A stretch of 64,000 nucleotides of DNA from Bacteriovorax sp. Its GTDB lineage: Bacteria; Bdellovibrionota; Bacteriovoracia; Bacteriovoracales; Bacteriovoracaceae. The DNA is taken from assembly GCA_028710485.1 (NCBI GenBank), contig JAQTTZ010000002.1, forward strand, positions 1 to 64,000, written 5' to 3'. The translations under genes and the position numbers were made by a program. The notes under the pieces are model-generated. The model saw nothing but the letters and a program-made list of their open reading frames with translations. It made no database searches and was not told the origin of the DNA. This document shows positions 28,357 through 38,180 of the stretch, piece by piece. Each line of letters starts with the position of its first letter. Within the stretch, counting starts at the first letter, position 1.

Positions 28357-31008
28357 GTGTCATTAAGAGACCTGCAAAAAATAATCGACTCTGGCGTAAA
28401 GCTCACTCCAATGATGGAGCAGTATTTCCAAATTAAAAAAAATTATCCTGATACGCTCCTTCTTTTTCGCATGGGGGATTTTTATGAAGTCTTTTTTGAA
28501 GATGCTAGGCAGACAGCGCGCATTTTAAATATCACTCTCACTCACCGTGGAAAAATTGGAGACACTCCAATTCCGATGGCCGGAATTCCTCATCACGCAG
28601 CTTCAACTTATATTGATCGCATTACAAACCGCGGATTAAAAGTCGCCATTTGTGAACAAATCGAAGACCCAAAAGATGCAGTGGGAATTGTAAAACGTGG
28701 AGTCACTCAAGTCGTGAGTCCCGGGATGCCGTTTGATTTAGATAAAACTCAAGGTCACGAACACCGTTATATGGTCTCAGCCTTCAAAAAAGGACAAGTG
28801 CATTTTCTAGTAGCTCTCGATTTTACCACTGGTGATTTCAGAGGATTTAAATACCAAAGCTTCGAGGACTTTATTGAGGGGTTGCGCATGATCGCACCTC
28901 GCGAGTTCATCACTTTTATGGGGCAATGGGAAGAGTGTGATATTGAAAGTCTTCTTTCACACTATGGTGTTTTAAAAACTCATTTAAGCGTGGAGTACTT
29001 CACTCCAAAATTTTCTGAAATTTATATTGAAAAACTTATTCCTGGTTTTAAACGCGATAAAATTTTAAAACTTGATGAAGATATACTTTCTGCCATTGGG
29101 GCCCTCGCTTTTTATGTTTGCTCGACGCAATTATTAGAAAGCTTCATGCATATTCGCCCTTTTAAAATGATTTCAAATACTGGAACCATGAAAGTAACTT
29201 TGCCTACTCTCACCGGCCTTGAAGTATTGCCTAGATCTCGCGAAACTTATAAAGAATCTCTACTTGGTTTTTTTGATAAAACAGAAACGGCCATGGGAGC
29301 CCGTCTTTTAAAGACATTATTTTCGACTCCTCTTTATGACCTCAAAGAAATTAACGAACGATTGGATATTATCCAGTCACTGATAGCTAACGATTCGCTC
29401 ATTAAAGAGCAACGAGCTGAACTTTCAAAAATCCGCGATATCGAGCGAATCCTGGCGAAAGTATCGATGAATAAGGGCTCTGCTTCAGACCTTATTAATT
29501 TATCAGTAGCGACTAAGGCCTACGCCGAACTTATGGACTTGAGTAAATCTCTACCCTATAGAGTTGAACTTTCAGTGAGTGAATTAAAAAAATTAACTGC
29601 ATTAGCAGAAACTATTACTAAAACACTCAATGATGAAATCGGCGCAAGCCTTGAAAAAGGAAACTTAATCCGTACCGGTATTCATAAAGAACGCGATCGA
29701 CTAGCGAAGCTTCATCTCAATGTAGGGGATGAACTTTTAAAAATGGAAACTCGTCTGCGCGCTGAAAGTGGCATTCAAAAACTTCGTATTAAGTCTAATA
29801 ATGTTACTGGATTTTTCATCGAAGTCTCAAAAGGAAGTACAGATAAAGTTCCAGATAATTTTGACCGCCGTCAGACCTTGGTCAATGCGGAGAGATACAC
29901 CACTCCTGAGCTTACTCAATTAGAAAAAGAAACAATTACCGCTCAATCTAAGTTAGAAAAACTTGAGCGCGAAATTTTTAAAGAATTAATTACGACTGTT
30001 CATGAATTAAGTCTTTCTATCATGACCATGTCGGGACAAATCGCTTTAATCGATAGCTTTCAAAGTTTAGCTTCTATCGCCCTCCAAGAAGGATTTACTC
30101 GCCCCAATATTCAAGCCAAAAAACAAATTCTCCATATTGAGAGCGGCTTTCACCCTTTAATTAAATCTCTTATTAAAGACCAGTTTGTTTGCCATGATCT
30201 TCACCTTGATGAAAAAGTTTATTTTGGTTTAATCACTGGTCCCAATATGGCCGGTAAAACTACTGTTATGAGAGAAGTGGCCATCATTCAGCTTCTCGCT
30301 CAAATGGGGTCTTTTGTTCCGGCAAAAGTAGCACGTCTTGGGCTGTGTGATTTTCTCTTTAGTCGCTTGGGCGCAAGTGATGACATCTTAAAAGGCCAGT
30401 CAACATTCATGGTAGAGATGGCCGAGACTGCGGAAATTCTTCGTCATGCTACCGGCAAATCTCTTATTATTTTAGATGAAGTTGGAAGAGGGACATCTAC
30501 TTATGACGGTCTTTCTATTGCTTGGGGACTCGTCGAGCATTTTATCGATACGACTCGCGCGCTTACTCTATTTGCCACTCACTATCATGAGCTAATTGAT
30601 ATCGCAGACAAAAATCCTGCAGCAAAAAATCTTACCGTCGAAACGATAAGCCATAAAGGTAATGTTCAATTTTTATACCGTCTGATCGAACAAGCGGCTT
30701 CTCAGAGTTTTGGGATTTACGTGGCCAGTCTCGCGGGTCTTCCGCAAAGTGTACTGAAGCGCTCACAAGAAATACTTCATCAGCTAGAGACAAGTCATCA
30801 CACTCCGATATTAGATCAAAAAGCCTATGAAAAAAGTCAGGCCAATAGTTCTCAACTGTGTTTTCTTCCCGATCTGAAAGCAGAAGTTGTTCCAGCTTAT
30901 TTAAAAGAATTGGAACAAGAATTAACAAAGATAGATGTGATGAAATTGACCCCGATTGATGCTCTGATAAAGCTAAATCAGCTCAAGACTCAATTAGAAT
31001 TACATTGA
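28357..31008 (+). CDS. mutS: DNA mismatch repair protein MutS
   Basis: GTG start. 'TPMMEQYFQIKKNYPDTLLLFRMGDFYEVFFEDA', 'TGPNMAGKTTVMREVA', 'DEVGRGTSTYDGLSIAWGLVEH'. Confidence 0.98.
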   Translation: MSLRDLQKIIDSGVKLTPMMEQYFQIKKNYPDTLLLFRMGDFYEVFFEDARQTARILNITLTHRGKIGDTPIPMAGIPHHAASTYIDRITNRGLKVAICEQIEDPKDAVGIVKRGVTQVVSPGMPFDLDKTQGHEHRYMVSAFKKGQVHFLVALDFTTGDFRGFKYQSFEDFIEGLRMIAPREFITFMGQWEECDIESLLSHYGVLKTHLSVEYFTPKFSEIYIEKLIPGFKRDKILKLDEDILSAIGALAFYVCSTQLLESFMHIRPFKMISNTGTMKVTLPTLTGLEVLPRSRETYKESLLGFFDKTETAMGARLLKTLFSTPLYDLKEINERLDIIQSLIANDSLIKEQRAELSKIRDIERILAKVSMNKGSASDLINLSVATKAYAELMDLSKSLPYRVELSVSELKKLTALAETITKTLNDEIGASLEKGNLIRTGIHKERDRLAKLHLNVGDELLKMETRLRAESGIQKLRIKSNNVTGFFIEVSKGSTDKVPDNFDRRQTLVNAERYTTPELTQLEKETITAQSKLEKLEREIFKELITTVHELSLSIMTMSGQIALIDSFQSLASIALQEGFTRPNIQAKKQILHIESGFHPLIKSLIKDQFVCHDLHLDEKVYFGLITGPNMAGKTTVMREVAIIQLLAQMGSFVPAKVARLGLCDFLFSRLGASDDILKGQSTFMVEMAETAEILRHATGKSLIILDEVGRGTSTYDGLSIAWGLVEHFIDTTRALTLFATHYHELIDIADKNPAAKNLTVETISHKGNVQFLYRLIEQAASQSFGIYVASLAGLPQSVLKRSQEILHQLETSHHTPILDQKAYEKSQANSSQLCFLPDLKAEVVPAYLKELEQELTKIDVMKLTPIDALIKLNQLKTQLELH

Positions 31009-31688
31009 TGACTACTCTGTGCAAAGAAGCATGTGAGGAGTTTAGAATCTTGGGATACAAGAAAGATATTCATCCTCGTACATTGAAAGAAAGTTATAAT
31101 ATTTCGAAACAAGCAGATGGAAAATGGTTCAAGGCCACAAAGCTAGGGCTTCATGCTCACTCAACAACTAGCTACATAGATTTTGATAAAATGCCTATTT
31201 TATTAAAATTAACCAATTCCATCGATGAGCTAGACCCAGAATTCCAAAAAAAGGGTGGAAGAATCTTTATCACTGAGAGCCTGGTCTACAAAATCAAAAA
31301 AGGAACAGAGTACCCCCTACTTCTCAATGACTCTCCAGTTGAAAAAAATGAAAGTTGCACTAACCGTTACCAAAATGTATGCGAAGAATTTTTAAATCAC
31401 GGGCATGTTAAAGACAGGCATCGAGTTGAGGAGACCTATATTATCTCCAAAACTCCCAATGGAGAATGGTCAATCAGCTCCAATCATATAAATCATAGTG
31501 GTAAGAAAAAAACCTTTAATTTAGCCCAAATGCCTCATCTCAAAAGACTTGCAAATAAAATTAATAAATCTGATCCTGTTTTTGAATCAAACGGTGGAAG
31601 GGTTTTTATAACCCCGACCAGAGTATATAGAATCAAAAACAAAATAGAGATCGACTTCATTCTTAAAACTCACGAAAAAAGCCACTAA
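31008..31688 (+). CDS. Hypothetical protein consisting of two tandem copies of a ~100-aa domain
   Basis: ATG overlaps mutS TGA (TGATG). Repeats: CEEFRILGYKKDIH...GGRIFITESLVYKIK and CEEFLNHGHVKDRH...GGRVFITPTRVYRIK. Confidence 0.75.
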   Translation: MTTLCKEACEEFRILGYKKDIHPRTLKESYNISKQADGKWFKATKLGLHAHSTTSYIDFDKMPILLKLTNSIDELDPEFQKKGGRIFITESLVYKIKKGTEYPLLLNDSPVEKNESCTNRYQNVCEEFLNHGHVKDRHRVEETYIISKTPNGEWSISSNHINHSGKKKTFNLAQMPHLKRLANKINKSDPVFESNGGRVFITPTRVYRIKNKIEIDFILKTHEKSH

Positions 31689-31777
31689 AATTCAATTAAA
31701 ATTAAATTAGTCAGCTCCTTTTACTAATCTTTTCCTCGAAGCTTTCGATAAGTAACTAGATAAGCCTTGGAGGATAT

Positions 31778-32338
31778 ATGTTTCAAACCAGCGATATTCT
31801 AAAAAAACGAATTTACGCTCTCACTACAGATTTTTTTATCGTGGTTGTGACTAATTATTTTCTCATGGCCTCATTCACCAATTTTTTAAAAACTGTTTTT
31901 TTCCATTTCCCAATTCATGCCCAATTATTTTTGGTTCATAAATTGGCCATGATGACTTCCGTTTCACTTGTATCATTAACCTTTGCCTATTTTTCCATTT
32001 TTTACTTTGTGACCAATGGTCGCACAATGGGAAAAACCTTCTTCGGCCTAAAGGTTGTTTCAGCAGATGGAGAATTGACTCTTAAGCAATCAATGCAACG
32101 GGCATTTGCCTATTTGTCCTGCGCTATGTTTGGTTCATTTTTGTTTGCACTTTCCTTTATTAGAAAGGACGATAAAAGTTTAGCCGATATCCTCTCAGGA
32201 ACAAGTGTTGCTTACGATATTACAGATGAAAATACTGCCGGGATTACCGGGACGGAGTTCCAATTGTCTTTGGTTGAAGCGATCAATGAATCACAACCAG
32301 AAGAAACCGAATATTTTGAACAAAATAAGGCCGCATAA
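31778..32338 (+). CDS. RDD-family membrane protein
   Basis: 'LKKRIYALTTDFFIV', 'NGRTMGKTFFGLKVVSADGELTLKQSMQRAFAYLSC', 'DDKSLADILSGTSV'. Confidence 0.85.
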   Translation: MFQTSDILKKRIYALTTDFFIVVVTNYFLMASFTNFLKTVFFHFPIHAQLFLVHKLAMMTSVSLVSLTFAYFSIFYFVTNGRTMGKTFFGLKVVSADGELTLKQSMQRAFAYLSCAMFGSFLFALSFIRKDDKSLADILSGTSVAYDITDENTAGITGTEFQLSLVEAINESQPEETEYFEQNKAA

Positions 32339-32355
32339 AAATTGCGACCTTATTT
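32323..32355. terminator. Bidirectional terminator between RDD gene and dps
   Basis: AAATAAGG-C-CGCA-TAAAAA-TTGCG-A-CCTTATTT inverted repeat, T-rich flank; its left arm overlaps the end of the RDD CDS. Confidence 0.6.
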
Positions 32356-32370
32356 ATTTTAATAATTTTT

Positions 32371-32847
32371 TTAAGATTCCAACATACTTCTTAACATCCA
32401 TGCTGTTTTTTCATGAACTTTAAGTCTTTGAATTAAAATATCTGCTGTTGGCTCATCGTGAGCTTCAGTAACCATTGAGAAAAGTCCACGTGCTGTTTTA
32501 ATAACTGTTTCGTGCCCATGAACCAATTCTGCAACCATTTGCATGGCACTTAATTCATTTATGTTTTCTTTAACCGTTGTGAGTTTCATGAACTCTTGAT
32601 AACTTGCCGGAGCTTTAACCCCGAGGGCACGAATCCTTTCAGCGATTTCATCCACCGCCAGAGCAAGCTCCTGGTATTGACCTTCAAACATTGTATGCAA
32701 TGTTTGGAACATTGGTCCGGTTACGTTCCAATGAAAATTATGAGTCTTTAAATAAAGGGTATAGCTATCAGCTAAAAAATGCGAAAGACCTTTCGAGATT
32801 TCTTCACGGTGTTTTTCGTTAATTCCGATATCAATTTTTGCTTTCAT
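32371..32847 (-). CDS. dps: Dps/ferritin-like DNA-protection protein
   Basis: 'LSHFLADSYTLYLKTHNFHWNVTGPMFQTLHTMFEGQYQELALAVDEIAERIRALG'. Start at ATG 32847 overlapping upstream stop (ATGA). Confidence 0.92.
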   Translation of the reverse strand: MKAKIDIGINEKHREEISKGLSHFLADSYTLYLKTHNFHWNVTGPMFQTLHTMFEGQYQELALAVDEIAERIRALGVKAPASYQEFMKLTTVKENINELSAMQMVAELVHGHETVIKTARGLFSMVTEAHDEPTADILIQRLKVHEKTAWMLRSMLES

Positions 32848-33599
32848 AATAACTCCTTCCAAACAATAAATATTAACATGACCACAATAGCACTCCCAAA
32901 TTTTGGGCTTAACAATATTCTTCTAGATTCTTTTTTAACAAGGCTTCCGGCCTCTTGCATGATTGCACTCATTAGAGCACCACCCGCAAAGGCCATTATC
33001 AGTGGCAGAATATTCAAACTTTCAAGGCTTAGGAAACTTCCAAATAAGCTTGCAACTATTGTTACAACTGAAACGAGCACTGCTCCCATAATGGCAATTA
33101 GCGAATCAAAACCTAGAGATAAAAAACAAAGAACTAACGCTGTTCCATCAAATAAATTATGAAAAACTAGTGCAGCTAGCAATGAATTTCCCACGCCTGA
33201 GTGGCTTAAATTCATCGCTGCTCCGGCCGCTAATCCGACTGGAATATTTTTCAACATCACCACGAGGATAAACAAGATGGCCCTTTGCTCTTCAATATTA
33301 TTAATAACTATCGCTGCTAAAACATTCTTCAAGATACTTTTTGAGAGGATTAAAAATAAAACTCCCAAAATAAAGGCAGCAATACCAAGATTAATATTTC
33401 TTTCAAATGTCGCTGGGTAAAGACTGGCAGCTGTCGTTGTCAGCAAGAGACCTACGAAAAAATCTAACCTTAGTTTTGAAAGCGAATCTTTATTGAATTT
33501 AAAATTGAAATTATCATTGAAGAATATTAGGAAAGCGCCAAAGACTGTAGCAATACTAGCTACCGCTCCTCCAATTAAACCTAAAAATAATCCATCCAT
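32844..33599 (-). CDS. ZIP-like metal transporter (divergent)
   Basis: Seven or more TM helices; 'KNIPVGLAAGAAMN' and 'FHNLFDGTALVL' align by eye to ZIP HNxPEG / H-x3-DG motifs. Confidence 0.6.
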   Translation of the reverse strand: MDGLFLGLIGGAVASIATVFGAFLIFFNDNFNFKFNKDSLSKLRLDFFVGLLLTTTAASLYPATFERNINLGIAAFILGVLFLILSKSILKNVLAAIVINNIEEQRAILFILVVMLKNIPVGLAAGAAMNLSHSGVGNSLLAALVFHNLFDGTALVLCFLSLGFDSLIAIMGAVLVSVVTIVASLFGSFLSLESLNILPLIMAFAGGALMSAIMQEAGSLVKKESRRILLSPKFGSAIVVMLIFIVWKELL

Positions 33600-33727
33600 A
33601 CTTCGACCTCCTACATGAGAATTTTCGAATATTTAAAAGGATAAGAATAATTGATAAAAACTAAATACTCATTGGTAAAAATTATGAATAGGCCTTATTG
33701 CTAAAGCCTATGTTTATTAAGAATGAT

Positions 33728-35524
33728 TTAAGACTTAGTCCAATTGAAATGCAGTTCTTTTAACTGGGCTTCGCTTGGACGCGAAGGAGCTTGCGACATT
33801 AAATCACTGGCAGAAGAAGTTTTTGGAAAAGCAATTACATCACGTATCGAGTCTGTTCCAGTTAGGATCATAATTAAGCGATCCAATCCGAAGGCCAGAC
33901 CACCGTGTGGTGGAACGCCATATTTCAAGGCTTCAATAAAAAAGCCAAATTGGCCCTTGGTTTCTTCAGGTGTAAATCCTAAAACTTTAAACATTCTATC
34001 CTGGACACTTTGGTCATAAATTCGAATCGATCCACCGCCAATTTCATAACCATTGCAAACGACATCGTAAGCCTCGGCCGTAAGTTTACCAAGAGGTCCA
34101 TTTGGATCTTTGTGATCAGCATTCATGAAGACATCAAGTTTATCTCTTGAAGGCATAGTAAAAGGATGGTGGCATGCCGTAAAACGCCCGGCCTCTTCAC
34201 TCCATTCAAGAAGAGGAAAATCATAAACCCATAAGAAAGCTTTCCCTGCGCCAATAAGATTTAACTTATGGCCCAGGTTCCTTCTAAGGGCATCAGCACT
34301 TGCGTGAGCAACGGAGTGAGTATTATCAGCGAAGAACAACCAGGTCCCGTCGCCTTGCACTTCTGAAAGTGTAAATAATTTTTTTTCTATTTCATCAGTA
34401 ATAAATTTTGAAATACCTGTACTGCGCTCACCTTTGGCCAGTTTGTAAAAAGCAACCCCCTTTCCACCGTGAGGTTTTACAACTTCAACAAATGAATCAG
34501 TGTCTTTGCGAGAAAATTGTCCCATTGATTCTGGAATGAACATTGCTTTAATTAAACCATTGGCATTGGCCACAGTGGCAAAGGTAGCAAAGTCTGAATC
34601 TTTAAAAATATCCGTAGCGATAATTTGCTTAAGAGCAAAGCGCACATCTGGCTTATCACATCCATAAATATTCATGGCATCTTTATAAGTCATCATTGGC
34701 AATGTAAAATTGCTTTCAAGATCAAAAATTTTCTTCAGCATCTTCTCAACTAAATTTTTCATGTACTCTTGAGTAGCAAAAGAAATTTCCATATCCACTT
34801 GAGAAAATTCTGGCTGGCGGTCAGCTCGCAAATCTTCATCGCGAAAACAACGACAAATTTGAAAATATTTATCTGTTCCACCGATCATCAACAACTGTTT
34901 TAGGGTTTGTGGTGATTGTGGAAGAGCGTAAACCTGTCCAGGATGAACGCGCGAAGGAACAATATAATCGCGGGCCCCTTCAGGAGTTGATTTATAAAGA
35001 ATCGGCGTTTCAACTTCAACAAAATTTTCATCAGTTAAAAGGCTTCTGATTTTGTTCATTGTGCGGGAACGAAGCAAAAGTATGTCCTGTAATTTTTTAG
35101 TCCGTAGGTCGAGATAGCGATACTTCAAACGAAGATCTTCAGTGGCTTCGACCGAACCAAATGGAAGAAAAGGAATGGTGTCGATATCTGATTTTGAAAG
35201 AATAGAAAGTTCTGTGACTTGAACTTCTATTGCTCCTGTTTCCATATTGGCATTCTGAGCTTCAGGAGGACGAGCAACAATAACTCCGGTGATCTGAATA
35301 ACTGATTCGAGTGAGCATTTTTTAAGTTCGTCTATATTTCCTTTGAAATTAACAAATCCCAATTGAGTCACGCCGTATTTATCGCGTAAATCAATAAAAT
35401 GAAGACTTCCCAAGTTTCTATACTTGTTTACCCATCCACAAAGAGTCACCGTAGATCCAATATCAGAAGCTTTAAGTTCCCCACAATGATGAGTTCTCAT
35501 TAATCCTTTGATTGCATTGGCCAT
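33728..35524 (-). CDS. aspS: Aspartyl-tRNA synthetase
   Basis: '[43 protein letters not shown]', '[23 protein letters not shown]', '[15 protein letters not shown]'. Start moved to ATG at 35524. Confidence 0.97.
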   Translation of the reverse strand: MANAIKGLMRTHHCGELKASDIGSTVTLCGWVNKYRNLGSLHFIDLRDKYGVTQLGFVNFKGNIDELKKCSLESVIQITGVIVARPPEAQNANMETGAIEVQVTELSILSKSDIDTIPFLPFGSVEATEDLRLKYRYLDLRTKKLQDILLLRSRTMNKIRSLLTDENFVEVETPILYKSTPEGARDYIVPSRVHPGQVYALPQSPQTLKQLLMIGGTDKYFQICRCFRDEDLRADRQPEFSQVDMEISFATQEYMKNLVEKMLKKIFDLESNFTLPMMTYKDAMNIYGCDKPDVRFALKQIIATDIFKDSDFATFATVANANGLIKAMFIPESMGQFSRKDTDSFVEVVKPHGGKGVAFYKLAKGERSTGISKFITDEIEKKLFTLSEVQGDGTWLFFADNTHSVAHASADALRRNLGHKLNLIGAGKAFLWVYDFPLLEWSEEAGRFTACHHPFTMPSRDKLDVFMNADHKDPNGPLGKLTAEAYDVVCNGYEIGGGSIRIYDQSVQDRMFKVLGFTPEETKGQFGFFIEALKYGVPPHGGLAFGLDRLIMILTGTDSIRDVIAFPKTSSASDLMSQAPSRPSEAQLKELHFNWTKS

Positions 35525-35590
35525 TGATTTCTCCTCTATAATTGACGACAATTACCCATCTTCTCTTAATTAGTACTTCAGGGAATTATC

Positions 35591-36106
35591 ATGACAACTA
35601 TAACTCAATCCACCTTAAAGCTCATTAAAAATCTTATTTTTACCTTTGCCCTTACTGGTCAGACAGCTTGGGGAAAGGAGCTTTTTAAAATGCAAAATCC
35701 AAGCGGTGTTGCAGTAGAGTTGGATCTTGCTTTGACCCGCAATCAACACACTCAAGGCTTAAGTGGATTGAAATCTAACGATTTTAAAGATTCGAGAGGA
35801 ATGTTGTTTGTTAATCCGGAAGTAGGACTGCGTCGCTTTTGGATGCCAGATACATATTTTAATTTAGATATTATTTTCTTAGATCCCAATTTAAAAATTG
35901 TAGGCATTGAAAAAAATGTGCCAGCTCATCCTGGAAATTCAGAACCGCCGGCCATTTACAAAACTGATACCTATTCCGCCCAATTTGTTTTAGAAACCAA
36001 GGCCGGAGCAGCTTTTGGAAAAAAGCTTAAAAAAAATGATCAGCTTAAATTTACTGGACCGACTTCTCTTTCGGAAATAGTACTAAAAACTCGTCAGCAG
36101 CAATAA
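35591..36106 (+). CDS. DUF192-family secreted protein
   Basis: 'VELDLALTRNQHTQGLSGLKSNDFKDSRGMLFVNPEVGLRRFWMPDTYFNLDIIFLDPNLKIVGIEKNVPA'. Confidence 0.85.
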   Translation: MTTITQSTLKLIKNLIFTFALTGQTAWGKELFKMQNPSGVAVELDLALTRNQHTQGLSGLKSNDFKDSRGMLFVNPEVGLRRFWMPDTYFNLDIIFLDPNLKIVGIEKNVPAHPGNSEPPAIYKTDTYSAQFVLETKAGAAFGKKLKKNDQLKFTGPTSLSEIVLKTRQQQ

Positions 36107-36869
36107 ATCCAAGATTGTCCCGTACTAATTTTTTTTGAAAAGCGGTATCTGTTTGCATGCGTTCAATTTCGTGAACAAGCTGCATATTTTCTTTTTTAAT
36201 ACGTTCTAGTTCTGTTAAACGGTCAGAGTGAAGAGAGCGTTGAGAATAAAAATCAGTCACTCCTCCCTGAGCAAAAATCAAACGAAGAATCATCACTGCA
36301 CAAAAGATCCAACATCCTTTAACCAGGTACCCAACTAATGCGGGATCCATAGGCTTAGCTTTTTTTCGGCTTGAAGTTGTATAACTTATTTGGCTTGCAA
36401 CTTTTCGTGGAGTTCTTTTAACGGGAATAAAATCTGCTTCATCAGGTCTTGCAACACTTCTTCTAGTGACTACTGCCGCTGTTTTTGATGTTGAGGCATG
36501 AGCTCTTTCTTGGGCGCGAGGTCTTGGTGGTGGATCCTGGGCAGCTGACTTATCACTTGACGGTGATTCCTGCTGTTGCTTATCAAAAAAGGAAGCTTGT
36601 TCAGTGTATTGCTGTTGTTGCTGTTGAGCTTCTGCCTGAGCAGCTTGAGGATGGGTGCGGTTGCGCTCTGCTTGTCGAGCTCTGTTTTTTTCAATCGCTT
36701 TTCTTAATCTTTCATTGGTAATAGTCGTTGTACCAATTTCATCATTACTAGGTGCTGATTGAGCTTGTTGGATTGGTTGTGGTGGGGTCTCTTGCTTTGC
36801 TGGCCCTGTAGGTTGAGAGCCACTACGCAAGTGCGATGAATCGTTTGAACGGTCAAATGAAAATTCCAA
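36051..36869 (-). CDS. FtsB/DivIC-like septum-formation protein with long Gln/Pro-rich N-terminal region
   Basis: C-terminal TM plus coiled coil 'RLTELERIKKENMQLVHEIERMQTDTAFQKKLVRDNLGFIAADEFLVLFP'. Confidence 0.75.
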   Translation of the reverse strand: MEFSFDRSNDSSHLRSGSQPTGPAKQETPPQPIQQAQSAPSNDEIGTTTITNERLRKAIEKNRARQAERNRTHPQAAQAEAQQQQQQYTEQASFFDKQQQESPSSDKSAAQDPPPRPRAQERAHASTSKTAAVVTRRSVARPDEADFIPVKRTPRKVASQISYTTSSRKKAKPMDPALVGYLVKGCWIFCAVMILRLIFAQGGVTDFYSQRSLHSDRLTELERIKKENMQLVHEIERMQTDTAFQKKLVRDNLGFIAADEFLVLFPKEKSVQ

Positions 36870-36916
36870 GCAAACATCCTGTCGTTGAGATCTAAAACAT
36901 CCTGTTTTATTCTATT

Positions 36917-37843
36917 TTAACTGAGCTTTGTTTTGACTTCAATCCAAAACTTTCTAACTATGGCGAGTTCATGAAAGTAATAATACAAAGTCCGTCCTAC
37001 GCCGTTATCTGGAAAATTCTCGAGTTCGGTATGGTTCACACCCTCGAGAAAGATATTCTTAAAAGAGATAAAACTTAAATGATCAGGTTTTGAAGAGGCT
37101 ACTGTAAAACTCTTATCATCACAAGAAAATTCACTAATTGGAAATGAACTGCGAAGTAAGGTACGAGCTTGATTCATGCGAAGGGCGGCCACTGAACCAT
37201 CCCCGATAGGACCAAGTTGAATATATTTATCTGCGCGGTTTATACCATGAGAGCGAAAAAAAATTTCAAAACGATCACTGGCCGACTCCTCGATATTCAT
37301 CCACCAGCTAAATCCTGGGTCACTTAAATTGCAAAGAGCATCTTCTTGATGAGGAAAACGACGATTAATGGTTTGTTCTCGTACTGCTTCGGCCAATTCC
37401 AAGCTTTTGGTTTCAAAAAATTCAACAGCATCTAGTGCCGTTGATTCGCCAAGTTTCAGAATAATTCTTTTAGCAGATTGAGTATTGGCCAATTCTTTAA
37501 AGGCCTCTCGAATATTAGAAGCAGAATAACCACGAATACAGAAAGTACTGCAGGAGTTGTCAATTTTATAGATCACACCGGGAGTTTCGGGTAAAAATCT
37601 TGCTTGAGTGAAAAGCTCTGGTTCTACTTCTACAGCGGATGTCGTTTGGGGGGCTTCACTGATATCAGAAACCAAGCTCTCGGCCAGATCAAAGAGATAA
37701 TCGTCATCATTTTCAGAATGATCAAAAAATGATTGTTGGATTTTTTCGGAATGAATCATTGGAGAATTAGCGACACGCAGATACTCTGTCATTGCCAAAG
37801 TCTCTTGCAAAAGTAAATCTAAACTCAATTCAGTTTGGTCCAT
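36917..37843 (-). CDS. Hypothetical protein
   Basis: Complete 308-aa ORF with ATG start; no recognised motif. Confidence 0.65.
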   Translation of the reverse strand: MDQTELSLDLLLQETLAMTEYLRVANSPMIHSEKIQQSFFDHSENDDDYLFDLAESLVSDISEAPQTTSAVEVEPELFTQARFLPETPGVIYKIDNSCSTFCIRGYSASNIREAFKELANTQSAKRIILKLGESTALDAVEFFETKSLELAEAVREQTINRRFPHQEDALCNLSDPGFSWWMNIEESASDRFEIFFRSHGINRADKYIQLGPIGDGSVAALRMNQARTLLRSSFPISEFSCDDKSFTVASSKPDHLSFISFKNIFLEGVNHTELENFPDNGVGRTLYYYFHELAIVRKFWIEVKTKLS

Positions 37844-37952
37844 CTAATTCCTATCAAATCCTATGAAGGGAGCTTGCGTTTTAATCTCAGTAATTATTGT
37901 AAAATTAAAATTACTTTCCTGACAAGTTTTTCTGCAGAAAAAATTATTTAAA

Positions 37953-38180
37953 TTACCAGAGGAACATTAAGAGATTAATAATCAAAATAACAATGATCGG
38001 AGAAAAATCAAAAGGTAAATTGGGAGGGAGGACTTTTCGAATAGGATTACAGCTATAATCACAAATTCGTTTTAATTGGCGTCTCCAATTATGCCTCATT
38101 AGATCGGGAAAAAAACTTAAAATAGCATCGAAAATAAGAGCATAAATATAGATCTGCAATAGTGTTCGAATAACATTCAT
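37953..38180 (-). CDS. YggT-family membrane protein
   Basis: 'IRTLLQIYIYALIFDAILSFFPDL...ICDYSCNPIRKVLPPNLPFDFSPIIVILIINLL'; start reassigned to ATG at 38180. Confidence 0.8.
   Translation of the reverse strand: MNVIRTLLQIYIYALIFDAILSFFPDLMRHNWRRQLKRICDYSCNPIRKVLPPNLPFDFSPIIVILIINLLMFLW

Noticed and set aside
30632-30928. Minus-strand 98-aa ORF inside mutS
   Set aside because: Antisense shadow ORF within the conserved MutS C-terminus.
37927-37942. 16-bp palindrome TTTTTCTGCAGAAAAA
   Set aside because: Short A/T-flanked palindrome in an AT-rich gap near the YggT gene; expected by chance and not tied to a promoter.
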